The translations under genes and the position numbers were made by a program. A stretch of DNA of 64,000 nucleotides, taken from assembly GCF_036373705.1 (NCBI RefSeq), contig NC_089867.1:22875823-22939822 (forward strand). Reading direction: 5' to 3'. Positions 48,301 to 61,772 of the stretch are shown here, piece by piece. The notes below the pieces were generated by a model, which did not search any database, had not been told where the DNA came from, and saw only the letters and a program-made list of their open reading frames with translations. Source of the stretch: Amia ocellicauda. Its lineage: Eukaryota; Chordata; Actinopteri; Amiiformes; Amiidae. The first letter of the stretch is position 1. Every line of letters starts with the position of its first letter.

Positions 48301-51300
48301 GATGAGTTAATGATTAATAATTATGAAAGATTCGAACTGGCCCTCGCTGGGTGTTGCAGCAGAGTATATTCTCCAAGTGGCTTTTTAAAATGAATTCCAG
48401 AACCCTGTTGAACATGTTAAACAGTTTAATTAAAAAACTAAAAAACAACTCTGAAGCAACAAATTCAGCTTTGAGTGAATGGTAATTGCCATTTTACTAA
48501 AACAATGAAAGGCAGGCTCTCTTGTATGCAGATTGAGTATTTAACTGGTACTCAGTTGTGGCTCTCGAAGGCAAGTTAAGTGTAAGGGTAGGTCCTTCCT
48601 AGGTTAGAGGAAGTTCTAGGGTAGTGAGTCGACAAAAGGTCTTTGTTGATCTTTAACAGAACAGGACTGAAGAGGCGTGAGTGAGTGAGTAAATGTGTGT
48701 TTGTTTGTTTGTTTGTTAAGCATGTGCCCAGCATTGCAATGACTCAGGGGTGTAAAAAGGCCTTTGTCTTGTTATAGAGGATTCTGTAATTGGAGCCGTG
48801 GGCTGGCTGCTTTGCACAGCGCGGCGATATGGATTACAGGGACCCTTACGTAAGAGGCCATTTGCCCCAGCTCTGAACTCTGCTTGACTTCAACACTTCG
48901 CTTGCGCATTGTATGTGGTTGTGGAGGTCGATTAAGCAGGGCGGAGGGGATGTGTTGGAGTAGCGGCAGCAGGGCTTCAAACTGAACGCGGAAAATGAGA
49001 AATGCTGCATGTGAATCACTCTCCTTCTGGAGGGCTTAGTGTAACACCTGTCAAGACTTAACGCAGAATAATTGGACACCAGGTGCTTCGGTTTCGCTTA
49101 TAGCCACTTCAGAACCAAAGAATGCAAAGAATAACTATTTTATACACTTTACCCATTAATTAAGTCTTTATAAAAACAAGTAGATTGTAAAACTTCAACC
49201 CACTTCGTCCTGCTTCCCACACCTTGTCCCAAATCTTTCTTTTGAGGAGTTTGGTTATGCGATTCAAGTGCAACAGTGAATATCTTTCTTCATCACAGTT
49301 CCTTCAAATGATTGACTTTGACCTCTGACCCGTCACTTCCTGTCAGGTGATCTTGTGGGGCCGCACTGAGAAGTGCCTGAAGGAGACCAGCGAGGAGATC
49401 AATCTCATGGGGACGGAGTGCCATTACTTCCTGTGCGATGTGGGGAACAGGGAGGAAGTGTACAAGCAAGCCAAGGTGGTGCGGGAGAGGGTAGGTACCA
49501 TAGAGTCAGTAGAGAGACAGACAGGACTTCACACAACATTAGTCTGGGGGAAGTGCAATGTCCTTTGAGCAGCATGGACTAAAATACATTTGTGGCATTC
49601 TTGCACTTTTCTTAAGATTGTGAACATTTGCCTCTTTCTTTCTTTTATACTGCAGACAAAAAGTATATAGGAATGTCCTAATGCATGACAACAAAAAAGT
49701 TGGTAAAAGTTGGTTATTACAACAACTGTAGGAGAAACGTTTCGTATACTTCTCAACCCTGAGAATTATGCGAGAGCTAACTAAGCTTTCATCCCTCTTT
49801 CTTTCATGTTGCTAGGTGGGAGATGTCACCATACTCGTGAACAATGCTGCAGTGGTTCATGGGAAAAGTCTAATAGACAGCGATGACGATGCCCTCCTAA
49901 AATCACAGCACATCAACACACTGGGACAGTTCTGGGTAAGAATGGGAAACATAATCCATAAATCACATGATAAAAGTAAGCCCAGTGGTGCCATAAATAC
50001 TGCCACACATCGCCCTGGGTCACAAGTCACCATCTTTTTTGAATACATAACCTTTCCTTTGAATTATTTTGATTTGCTTTGCTCTGGCATTTATTTAGAC
50101 TTGGATATTCTAGTCTTGATTGAAGTGTTATTTTCCCAAGGCAGAAAAAGTCAGCACTAAATATAGCTTAAAAAAGAACTCCAATGCAAAATAAACAGAA
50201 ACACACAAAACCGCCATAAAAATAAACCCGTTTATAAGGGCTGGCCGCACTTCAAACAAAGTCCTGCAAAACCACAGAATTCACATTCAAAATAGCAAAG
50301 TACTTACGAGCCTGGGAGCCCCCGAGAAGATCCCAGGCACAACAAATACTCTTCTTGAACTAACGGCTCTACTTTAAGTTGCATCAGCTCTTGCAGTGAG
50401 ATAGAGAGTGCCGGTAATCCTACCATAGGGCTTTTGAAAGTCTCTGCTTAATTTACCGAAACAAAGGGGGAATTCCAAGTGTGGAGATTAATGGCAGACC
50501 AGTTGTAACATCACAAGGAATGGATGGGGGGCAGAACCTGTGGTTTTTTTGCATAATTGTGGGATCTTGGCTTTACGATTTGAATCGAGATCAAACGGCG
50601 ACTTTCGAACCCTGCTCTCGGGGTGAGACTCAGACATCTGCTGGAGAAATGAAAGCCCGGAGTTGGCGGTGGTTTTTGACAGACAGGATCATGAGAAGGT
50701 TGAGATCCTAATCATTGAAGTACCACACTGCTTTTGTTGTCTTACTCTTTGAAACAATTCCAAGAGGGAAAATGGTAACGAGGCTGCCATGTAACCGTCA
50801 CGTCTCTCTAACCCCACAGACGACCAAGGCCTTTCTGCCGAGGATGCTGGAGCTGCAGAATGGCCACGTGGTTTGCATTAACTCCGTCTTATCGCTTTCT
50901 TCCATCCCTGGGGCCATCGACTACTGCACCTCCAAAGCCTCCTCATTCGCCTTCATGGAGAGCCTCACGCTGGGGTTGCTGGACTGCCCAGGCGTGGCCA
51001 CGACCACTGTACTGCCTTTCCACACCAACACGGAGATGTTCCAGGGCATGAGAGTCAGGTGGGCCTGCTCATCCCCATCCTATGTCCAAAAATAAGGGTC
51101 CCGCTCCAAAAGCACTTCAGGCACTTCAAATCAGAGATCTGCAGTCAGTGAATAGCAAGGGGTTCACACTACGTACATTCCTACTCAGTCATGTCCATGA
51201 GCAATGAAACTGAGCTTAAAAATCACTCTCGTGCAAATAATACGGGTACATTGTGCTTTCGCAGTGACAGTATTATTTAAATGGGAGTGAATTCTACATT

Positions 51301-51933
51301 AAATACAACAACTATTAATAATAATCCAAAAACAACAACAAAGGTAATACGATACCTGACCCGAGCGCACAAGCAGACAGTGGTGTCATTCGGTCTAGTC
51401 TAGAATTAAATCTTTACAAACACGTATTGTTTAGAAAACCTTTCTTGGTTCCTATGATTAGTCTAAAGTATGTATGGCATTTAGTTTGAAGCCTTTAAAC
51501 TGTAATTATTATGTATAAGTGACCATGCTCTCTCTCTGACTGCCATTTTCAGATTCCCCAATCTCTTCCCTCCCCTGAAGCCAGAGACAGTGGCCAGGCG
51601 GACCGTAGAGGCGGTACGGACCAACACAGCCTTTCTCTACCTGCCCTGGACGATGCATGCACTAGTCATACTCAAAAGGTATGCTGCCACAAACCAGTGG
51701 GTTTCATTAAAGAAGTCTAAACGAGCTGGTTGACTAGCGAAACTCGAAACTCGAAATTAGAAATTTCCAAATTCTGTTCCTTTGCAAATGCTTCGTAGCT
51801 CAAGCGGGAAAAGCTCATCTGTTTTATTCTTCCTCTTCTTCTCTGCAGCTTCATTCCACAGCAAGCACTTGAAGAAATCCACAGGTTCACGGGAACCTAC
51901 ACCTGCATGAACACCTTCAAAGGACGGACATGA
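40170..51933 (+). CDS. dhrs3: Short-chain dehydrogenase/reductase 3 (retinal reductase, retSDR1)
   Basis: There are six coding exons: 40170-40364, 49347-49490, 49816-49935, 50820-51058, 51553-51678 and 51849-51933 (stop TGA 51931-51933). All introns are GT-AG and phases close to 302 aa, the same length as human DHRS3, to which the sequence is very similar throughout. The N-terminal ~30 residues are a hydrophobic membrane segment ([20 protein letters not shown]). The Rossmann cofactor motif TGGGRGIG is at 44-51 and NNAA at 122-125. The catalytic residues are S175, Y188 and K192 (YCTSK). The C-terminus is CMNTFKGRT. The enzyme reduces all-trans-retinal to retinol with NADPH on ER or lipid-droplet membranes and limits retinoic-acid synthesis; it works as a partner of RDH10. 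Known induction by retinoic acid gives negative feedback. Intron 1 is ~9 kb. The gene is convergent with vps13d, as in human. Confidence 0.97.
41873..41935. repeat. AT dinucleotide microsatellite
   Basis: A pure AT tract of about 62 bp in dhrs3 intron 1. Confidence 0.95.
44628..44726. repeat. Near-perfect long hairpin in dhrs3 intron 1
   Basis: The arms 44628-44674 and 44679-44726 pair around a 4-base loop (GAAT). The stem is about 46 pairs, with one bulged base, one mismatch and one G-T pair. The inner arm reads CTAGATTTCTATAGGCATGC. It could be a tiny foldback element or a small-RNA precursor. It has no coding capacity. Confidence 0.9.
45347..45378. repeat. CT-rich microsatellite
   Basis: CT repeats with one TTT interruption, in dhrs3 intron 1. 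Confidence 0.9.
49319..49331 (-). promoter_or_regulatory. Candidate DR1 nuclear-receptor element
   Basis: The minus strand reads GGGTCAGAGGTCA: two AGGTCA-type half-sites in direct repeat with one spacer base, the form bound by RXR with PPAR and by HNF4. It lies 16 bp upstream of dhrs3 exon 2. The role is inferred from the motif alone. Confidence 0.4.
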
Positions 51934-52555
51934 GAGGCACATGGAGAAATTAAAGACTAACTGAGCAGCGAGAAAGCGTTAACATTAACACACGGAAAGC
52001 CACTCTTAAGGGACAAGAAAATGATGGGCAGCTTGGATTAACATTTACAGTGGGCAGAGAAGGCTGATGGACCTTTTGGAGACTCTTCCTGAGAATATTT
52101 ATGAGCCCATAACCTTGTGTTTGATTGACTGACATGTTTTTAGTTGCTGCTACAGGCATATTTCTTCCATAGATACTCACCTTTTTGGTTCATACTCTGG
52201 ATGTGCATTTTATTTCTGTTTCAATTCAAGTATTAAGATTCTGGACCGGTGTCCCCACTGGAGCTCAAAATGGAAGAAAGAAAAAGAGCATCTGTGTATC
52301 TCTGAGAATCTCCCTGGTAGCAAGAGACAATACTTTAAAACTATCAGTGGATCTGATATAAAGACATGTTTTCCAGGGTTAGTTTTAGGTAGTTCTCCAT
52401 TTTTTTTCTTTTTTTCTTTTAAATCTGTCTTTGATTTGTTTGCAGGGCTAACCTGCAACATATATGGTCTTTAACATCATTGTTTTGAATGAGTTCAGTT
52501 GAACACGTGATGTATGTCTAAATTAATTAAAAAATAAATGCATAAATAAAAATAC
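51934..52555 (+). other. dhrs3: dhrs3 3' UTR with polyadenylation signals
   Basis: Two AATAAA signals (52533-52538 and 52545-52550) follow the stop codon by about 600 bp, giving a 3' UTR of ordinary length. No other gene is seen in it. Confidence 0.65.
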
Positions 52556-55500
52556 AGGTTGAAAAAGAAGACTGAAAGTGTTGCTGCTGCCACTGAAGAG
52601 GTCCAGCACATCAGACTCACGGTCTGATCGCTGCCAGACAATAAACAGGGTTTCTCATGGTCTCTTCCACCGTTACAGTCTTGCCAATCGTGATGTCACT
52701 CTCAGTGTCAACGCTTAGCAACCTTTTCGAGATTAGCACGAATCCCACTTTATGGAGATACATGCTGCAGCGGCTTTGAGGCCACGGGGCTAATGAGACT
52801 ATTTGGGCAGGCTCTCGGATATAAACAAGCCGGTCCTGACCTCGGAGCTGGCAACGGCCGGGCCCGCTCTCCCGTCACGGTCACTGATTAGCCATTTTAG
52901 CCGTGGAGAGGGAAAAAAATCAAATTACAGTCGAAATACGCAGATGAATCGGCCTCTCCTCACCTCTGCCAATTTGGAACGGAGATCTGAGGGCCCAGGA
53001 CCTTGTGAAGTCTCATTTACGTAAATATAACCGGCAGCTGTGCTCCCTCACCCACTTTCAGTAATAAAGTAATTGTTTGGCAAACTAGGTGCTTTCAACA
53101 ACAACAACAATCCCCCCCCACCCCCGACACACACACACGCACTCGTTATCAGTCCCTCAGGTAATCTAGTGAATGACAAGTGACACAGATGCTGTACCTT
53201 ATTCCGATTTCATTTTTATGACATCATTATCATTACAACACCTCACACTCTCCATAGACATCAATAACGGTTTCCCTCCATGAGAGTTGCTTATTATTAA
53301 TCAGCCCACCATGCAGACACAATCAGACCATCACTCGTCTCGATCTTACTCGGCTGAAAAGATCCAAAAAGGTTCCTGCATTGTCAGTTGTACCAGGAAT
53401 GGGCCGTGAAGACTGGCAACCTGCTATATGCACAAAACATCACTTCCAGAAATCGGTCCAGATGTGCGGCCTTGAAGCCCTTGTGGCCAGATGTGTGAAG
53501 CCCAATCAGACACTCTGGAAATGTTACTTTGCACTATACAATTGTGTTCTTATACAGTACCTTTGTATGTGGAAACTTCTGAGTACTGTACCGTCAATTT
53601 GATTTGGTAGAAACCAGATTTTTAAATTTCCATTTAAAAACAATACGGGGAAAAAAATAAAAAATAAAAAAAATAAAAAAAAAATCAAGCCCATATTTTC
53701 CAAGACAAAACATGTTGCATTTTGTGGAAAAAAAATCAAAATGTCCCTGTGAAGGTGGGTTAGATTACTGTCTTAGTCTCAGGTCAGGCGAGTTTGTATT
53801 TAGTTATTAACTAGAGTCAGAGACCAAAATTGGAAAAAAGTACAACTTAAAGTCCAACATGTGCTTTTTCCAAATGCTTCTACGGTTTCCCAATAATCGT
53901 TGGCATTACGCAAAGCTGCTCAGACAATTTCTGACCTGGAAAGCGAACAACCCTTACTCCAATTTTATTGAATAATAAAAAGAACCCCAAAACACAGACT
54001 TCATTCCTTCCCCAACATTCCCTTCAATTGAACACAGATTATCATCTACATTTCTTTCTTACAGTCAGGCGCATGTTTTGCCTTCAAACTAGAAACCAAC
54101 CCCAGACCAAAGGAAGGATATACATTCATAAGGAGCCTTAAATATCATAAAAATGAAGCAAACGGCTCAAACGCAGCAAAATATGCAGTGATCACATTAC
54201 CCCAACGGGCCGAAGGGGAATCTTGGCGCACTGAGCTGCATCTTAATGTTTCAATAACAAGTGCAGACAGCCCCGAGCCAAACAATAACAACTGAAGGGA
54301 AAGCGGCCGACCCCTGGCGATTGAGCGAGAGAGCCCATAAACATAATTTGAATTTAAGCACACCAAAAATACTTTCCGTGCGATTACAAAGCTTTTAAGT
54401 GAGCCTCCCATGGAGAAAGGTATGTGAACTATATCGGACGGCACAGAGATGGTCAGGGTCAAGATATTAGCTGCGATTCTCCTTAAATCCTTCAGGCGGG
54501 AGTGCCACAGGGATACAAACAAACAAACAAACGTACAAAAAACCTTGGAATAAAACAGTTTCCGGGAGCGTGCATCCTACACTGTTCGAAACGGTTTCCA
54601 AATTGGACAGTGACTGTTTGCGGTATGTGTGTGTGTTTGAAGAGGCTCTGGAAGACAGCGCAGATCTCAGGGGGTGAGTTCAGAGCAAGGTTAGCCAAAT
54701 AGTGGATAAATTAGGTAAGGCTGCTAACAGACAGCTCACCCTGTGCTGAACTCTTCACCCAGGGAAACGTGCTGCTTCGTGGGCCCAAGCACAGGTGGAA
54801 AGGATGAGGCTGAGGGTGGTGGTGGTGGGGGGGATCCCAATGATACTGTTTACAGCGCTTGTCTCACGCTGTGGGAATGAACTCACTGCCTGGTGATGCC
54901 GTTACATTAACCTAACTAAGAGACTCTCTTCAAATCCCCACAAGAGATTGTTGGGGAGCAACATGGGTACAAATTAAAAAGTTTTAAAGAAAACGTGAGA
55001 TCTCTAAAATTGAAATATTTTAGTCAAGCAGAAAGCGGACGACTATAAAATAATAAAAAAGGATCAAAGGATGTCCTGGAAGAAACAACATGGTAACTCA
55101 TTAAAATGTGATGCGTCAGTTCTTTTGCTTGGTTTGTGGGTTCCTGAGGCCACAGACATTTCCAAAACTTCTAAAACATCTAATATGAACACAGAAACTA
55201 CACATTTTATTCAGTCTTTGATAGACGGTTTCTTATTTAAAATCAGTTTTCTCTTTAATTTCATTTTAACCTCATGTCTTAATTGTGGCCATGTGTAAAA
55301 ATATCCTTGCTTTGCAGCTTGTTTGTTTTTTCATTTCTGAAATCGTTCGCAAGTTATGGTAGCACTTCCGTCGTTCAAAGAAGAAAATAAGAAAAGTCTG
55401 ACCCTCGGTAAAGCAAACATGAGCAAATCACAAGCTGTCATGAAGTGACTGCAGATGGCAGCTACGAAATCAAACAAGGAAAGTCAAAAGATTACACACA

Positions 55501-58500
55501 AACTGGTATATTCCTCAGTGGGATTTAGCTAAAAGAGAACAACTAAAACAAGAAAATCACCTGATTAAAGTAGATAATCTCTTGCAATTAGTTATGGTCT
55601 TAAAAACACCTACGATAGAGATTTCATATAAGATTTAGACAGGAAAATCTGTATAAAATGGATGCACAATCAAAGGATACACCAAATAATACAACATTTA
55701 TTTCCTCACTAGAACTTTGCAGTTACTCTGAGGTAATTTTAAAGTGCTGTAGAGTACCAAAGGCTATAGTCCACAGAGGTTTTAGTATAACACCTAGATT
55801 GCTTTCATTTTAATTTAATTTCAGTTTTCTCCCATTCTGTGCTATACCAAGGGCTCTGGCACACTCTGTACTGGCCGAACCCTGCAAGCTTCTGCTCTCT
55901 CTCTCCATTGAAATACAACAGTATCACATGACGTTCCAGTAATATCCCCAGCCTGTGGAATAATTTGATATGAGGCCTTGCAGATTTGTCAGAATATGGT
56001 TTTCTTCATGTCCTCTGCGCTCCTGGATCCACAGCAGGGGCCGACAGTATCTGCAGTCAATTAGCGTGCGCAGAGATCGCACGTCCTGTGCTGGGATTGA
56101 TTTGCTTAGCATTAAATTGCAGTTACTGAAAAATCCCAAACGCCCGGGATTTGCTGGCTCCCAGATCCTCAAAGTCCAGGGACTCCTTCGACGCTGACAT
56201 TTCCTGTCTGCTAGACCTAGAGAGCTCAATTGTGTTGTGCACTGTACAGCAAACATTCAAATAATCAGAGAGTCATTTGTGTAACACAGCTTTCTGTGGA
56301 AGAGAACCCACACCTGATGAGAAGGTGGAAGTAATTCAACAAACGTCTCTGACATTAGGCACTGTTGCTCCTGCAGGGTTTCTGTGCTTTATTCTATGGT
56401 AGACAATTAATCTGAAAATATGCCATAGCAATCAAGACAATATGTAAATTGTATGCACGTAAGTAAGTCAATAATTTATGTCAATGGATGATTTCAATGC
56501 AAGCTTTGTAGGGGTCATGCTATTTGCAGATGGACCCAAACACTGCACTTTAAAGATGTAAATCTCAGTTCTTCTTTCTTCTAACCTGTTTAACCGATTC
56601 TAACCTGACATTTAGCTCCGTCATATCTCAGTCAAGTAACCAGCATCCAGAAGCAAACTCCTCTTCTCCATGTTTATGTACTTATTGATCAATGTAAATG
56701 TTCCATAACTCACAACCTGTTGCCCTCAGATCCTGGCATTACTAACGGCCCCGGCAGTGAGCCTTGCTCTTCGCTCGACCGGGTGAAGTGAGCGGAGAAG
56801 CTCCTGTTTTCGTGCCGTGTGCATCTCGAGTCAGCTGTGTCGGGAGGCCAGGCGCTGGTGAACACTTGGGCCCATTCATCACGGGTAAGCACGTGCGGGT
56901 CAGTCCTGAGACCTCAACGGGCTCTGAACTGCAACCCAGCCAGGGGCGACCCCTTGCCCTCATTAAACTGTCAATCAAAAAGAAGAATTGGATAACGTGG
57001 GGGGGTTGGGGTTGGGATTTGGGCCATGATTGTCTGCAAGCGGCCACAGCTGGCCAATGCAAGTCCGAGATCAGATCGAGCTTCTTCCCCTCCCACAATC
57101 GGAAGGATTAATTATGATCAACCAAGCACTGGAAACAAAGATCAACTTGTTTAAGAAGAGCTGCTTCAGTGCTGGTTTGTGTAAATATGTGGGGTAAAAA
57201 AAAATAAAAAATCTGTCATAGTTGCCTTATAACGTCAACTTGATGTTTAGCAAACACAGCAGAGGTTTCTGTCAGCAGATGCAAGTTACATTATATTAAA
57301 AAATGATCCAAACACATAAAACACACTTCTGTAAAGTAAGGATTTGAGAGGAATTTTGTGAAGAAACGGATGAGGAATGTCTGAGTTTGAAAACCACAGA
57401 AAAGCATTTTCTGCATTTTCCCAGATATGATGTCATACGGGAATATGTTTAAGACATGAGCCATTTCACCACATCCCAAGACATACTGTATGCATTCATT
57501 AAAAACACTAGGAGAGAAACAAACAAAAAACAAAACAAAAAAATATATATATATAATCTGAACCAATTGAGCAAACGCAAAGAAGAGAATAACCACTCGC
57601 TGTAAGAAATTGTTTAAGCATAGAAAAAGAGCAGGGTTTTTCTTTTTTAAATACATCTTGCCATTTGTTTGACTATGCATATATAGAGCTGCCTCCCTTT
57701 GTCACAAGCTTCATTGTTTTACCAGATCTTTCCTGAGGTTTTGCAATGCTAAGTTGTGTCTCAATGGGACATACAAAATAACCAAGACTGAACTATGTTG
57801 TCAGTTAGGTAAGCAATTTGCAGTGATGACACATACTCAAAAATCCTCACACACAATATATGTGCAGACATGAGTCAAAGATACCTCAAAAAAATAAAAG
57901 AAAACATCAACAGCGTTTTTTTATTTCTCAAACATTATCATGACTGTTTTGTTTGGGTGCGTCACAACAGTGTCTTTGAGGAAATGATCATTTATAAACA
58001 CAAATATGTCAAGGATTTTGGTACAGTGCTTTCAAGTGACCAAGCTTACAGAAATGAACAAAAAACCACAAACATTTCTTTTTAAAAAATACGTGATTTA
58101 GTTTTTATTAATCTTAAGTCTGTACATTCCAAAATAATAGAAAACATTTTGTTCATTTAAATCTGCGGTGTAAGCTATACAAACTTGGTTGAAATGTGGG
58201 TCAGTAGTGATATGCATCTCCTAGTAAGGTTTAGGTGAAGTCTACCGAGTCGAACCCTTTTCCCTGTGTGGATCACTGCGGTTCTGTCAACCATTACCTT
58301 GAGCAGCGACCTCAAATTTCAGTGGCCTTTAAGTTCATTCTCACCAGAAGACCCATTTATATCAGTGTAAAAAGGGTTTGTTTTTCAATCACACCACACA
58401 ATTTCCATTCTCATACCAATCTACCAAAGTTGTAGTGAACATTATCAGTACTTTCCTAGGATACATATTCTGTGCAGTGCTCTTATTGTTCCTACTAATA

Positions 58501-61230
58501 AAATGTTATGCAGCATGTGGAACAACTTGTTCGGAAAACAGGGACTTTCCACAAAGACTTCTCCCGGGATCGGAGCTGCAGCACTATCTTAAAGTCTATT
58601 GATTGAAGGCTTATCCTTCATTAAAATCTTAAAAGTCTTCATAGTGCCTTTGCTCCTCATTATTTTTGCTTCATAAAATGCTTTGCGTTTCTAAGAAGTT
58701 TCAGATCTAAGCAGAAACAACAAACCGTATTATCCACAAGACAACTGGAAATGCAAACTAGTGTGGAAGGACAGGAAAAGACACGATATTTAATTCCTCC
58801 TACATTCAGGGGGGTATTTTGTGGCTCACTGATGCTCACTGAGGCGATGAAACACAAAGATCATCGCCATTTTCGGCCTTCATATAGGGATTGTTAGTCT
58901 GAGGGCTGGGAGAATCCGTGTAGGATTTTATAGCAGGTCGCTTTGAGCAAGGTGGGGAAGGAGTTCACAAGATGAATACAAAGCTTTCATTCAACTAAAA
59001 TATGAAGGAAATAGTTGAAGGAATGGGGAAAAAAACTATGATATAGCAGCCAAAAAAAAGAGGGGGTTATAATTCAAGTTATGCTACTGGCTTCAGAGTT
59101 CAGGTTTATGTTTGCATGCGTTTCCTAATCGCACAACCCGTAAATTATCAAACTAAAGGCAAAAAAAGAGAGGCGACTAGGTTTTCACAATACAAACAAA
59201 ATCACATCCTGTATGACATCAGTGGGGCAAACTTTAGGTGCTCATGAAGTGTAGTAATTATGTCCGGAGATAGCAGAATTTAAAGCCCTGTTCTGAAATG
59301 AGCGCAAGTGCCAAATTCCTGTCTGTGATATTTATTGCTAAATTGTTTCCTCGCTGGTTGCGTAATTTCGCTGAACTCTAGTGAACTGCGCAGTATTTCC
59401 CCCTAGCTACGAACGCTAACGGAATTAAAGGCAAGCAGCTAATGGGAAAGATGTGACTCGACAGGGTTTGTCCGAGGAGACTGAGCTAATGGTTTCAGCA
59501 ACACTCTAAACAATGGGGATGTATTTAGCATCTTTCAAAAACATCTGCAATTCTGGCCATTACTTGCGCTGGATGCCAGAAGCTTTTTTTTCCATTAATT
59601 ATGACTAATTCTAAGCCTGTCATTACCTAGGGCATGAACTGCAAAGGCAATCAAAAACACTCCAAACTTTCAAACAGAAATCTGTGTTTAGTCTTTGTTA
59701 AGCAAGCGGAGGCCTGCGGCAGGGACAGGGCCTATATGAGTTCAATAAAATAAGGGAGACAGAATAGGACAAACAAGTTTACACAGACACGAGATTGTGA
59801 AGTACAGAACAAACATACAGAATATATATTGCATATTTAGCTGTATGTGGCCTGTTTCAAGAATTTCTTAAAATTTTATTTCACATATGCAGCCCGTGAT
59901 AAAATTTCAGTTGCCCACCTTTGGTTTAAAGGATGTGAGATTTTACTTCAACAAATGCGCAGTCTTTCCCAAGTACTTTCACTGATAAAATCTGTTCCAG
60001 TCCTTTGCCATGCCATTCACCGTAGCAATCTGACCTTTCGTTTGAATGGAAATAACTTCTTTCCGCGCCACAGCTTGCTTGTGCGACTATAAACGCGACG
60101 GCACTGAACCATTCTATTTTGTTGTTTTTTTGCATCCTAGCAATTGAAGTGTAACATCAATATTAAACCTGATCCCACAATCAAGCTTTGTCTCTCAACA
60201 TACTGTTTGAAACTCCAGAGAACTGCGTTTCATACAGTGGCAGTTTTATCTGCTGAAACCAACCTTTGACAGACGGGAATCATTAACACAGGCGAGTTAC
60301 CAGACAAATGTAACAATCTACGTCAATGATCACAATGTTAAAAACCTAATGAAAAACGTCTGTATATGAATACTTTCCTTCTTCCTGAATTACCACTCCT
60401 GTACTACCAACGTTAAACATAAGCTGCCAGCTAAATCAGAAATACCAGCCAAATATCAATTTCACAATTAATAATTTAAAGCCAAATCCAACAAGAGAGA
60501 CAAATGAAGGCTGTAACTGACACGCTGATCACAGTGAACTCTCGATTACACAGTCATTAAAGCTTTAGTTGGAGAATCGCAAGTGTTTTCCTACAATACT
60601 TAAGGAATTAGACTCATTGTGATTATCACGAATATTAGACATGAAAGCATGTTCATCAAGATCAGTAAAATAAAATAAATTAAGAAGTGGGAGGAAATTT
60701 TAGTGCAGCCAGAAAGTACTGGCAATATCTTGCCAATTCTAGAAAAGTACTTGTAGTTATTGATAAGACATGACCACAGAGTAAACAGACAGCCATGTTT
60801 ACTCTTTGGTTGCAAATCTAGTCAACATCCTAACAAATCTCATGGTAGCAGATGCCACTGGACAAAGCATGAAGACATTTGCATAGATGGTGCTTTTCAA
60901 ATGGTCAGATCAGTGCCTGTTGCTTAGGCTAGCATAACCTTCATTAAAGATGAATACATAAGATGAGTTACAAAACAAAACAAAAATAAAACAATGGTGG
61001 TCTCTGAATAACCACCAGCCCCTTCTATTGTTGCGTCTCCACTGTGTGTAGCAGGCATCCCATCTTTCTCAGGATACAAGATTCATTACAGTGGACTCGC
61101 ATATCAGACATATCCCCTCGCATAACCACAGAGCTAATTTAATCATTTGTCCCGTTGTTCTTTCGCTCACTCCACCCTCGGAGACGGGTCCACTAAAGCA
61201 AAAGTCACATGTTCTCCTTCTAAATCGGCA
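52556..61230. other. Convergent intergenic region between dhrs3 and vps13d
   Basis: No gene is recognised in about 8.7 kb. Two stretches of complex, non-repetitive sequence (about 52690-53040 and 59330-59640) carry homeodomain-like TAAT motifs and look like possible conserved non-coding elements. Short A/T runs and CA tracts are present (for example 53100-53150). Small open frames have no recognisable domains. Confidence 0.4.
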
Positions 61231-61238
61231 TCAGAGCA

Positions 61239-61772
61239 TTTATTCTTCTTACAGAAGCGCGTCTTTAAATGGCTCCAGTAAGCGTCCAGTGCTTTACAGA
61301 GATACACAATCCAAAAAAATCTAACAAATCTTTTAAAGGCAGTTTTATACAGCATTCGTGAATTCCTGTGCTCAGTACACACTTCCCACAGATAATTAAT
61401 CTCTATTTACATAGTGTTATATATCTTATAATTTTATAAACATCTTAGTAAAATAAAATATCTTTGCACTCCTCGTTCTCATTTCTTCCCCCGCACAATA
61501 AAATACTCTTTGCATATTTCAGTTGCAGTATCTTCAGGTGTGCTTCTCGGGTTTCTGTTAGGAAATGTGATTAAAAAACTGAATGATACACAACACTGCT
61601 AATGAAAAATGGCAACATATCTTTCTTTGTCCGCTGTTAATTCTTGTTGCTTTAAATGTCTACTGCATTTTCTTTTGGTTTTCATCAGTGATTAGCTACC
61701 TTCAGGATGTCTGACCACCGACTGGTTGCCTTGTTGAGTGGCAACAAACTTGCCTGCCTTCTGATTGGTTGG
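61239..61772 (-). other. vps13d: Probable vps13d 3' UTR
   Basis: The minus strand has AATAAA at 61239-61244, about 530 bp after the vps13d stop codon. It is the first such signal I found on that strand, so the 3' UTR probably ends near 61220. Confidence 0.45.

Larger units (their letters stand above)
40365..49346 (+). other. dhrs3 intron 1
   Basis: This 8982-bp intron runs from GTAACT to TGTCAG. It contains AT microsatellites (41873-41935 and 43276-43299), a CT tract (45347-45378), a C run near 46311-46329 and a near-perfect hairpin (44628-44726). A DR1-type nuclear-receptor motif lies at 49319-49331, next to the acceptor. No further exon was found. Confidence 0.85.
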
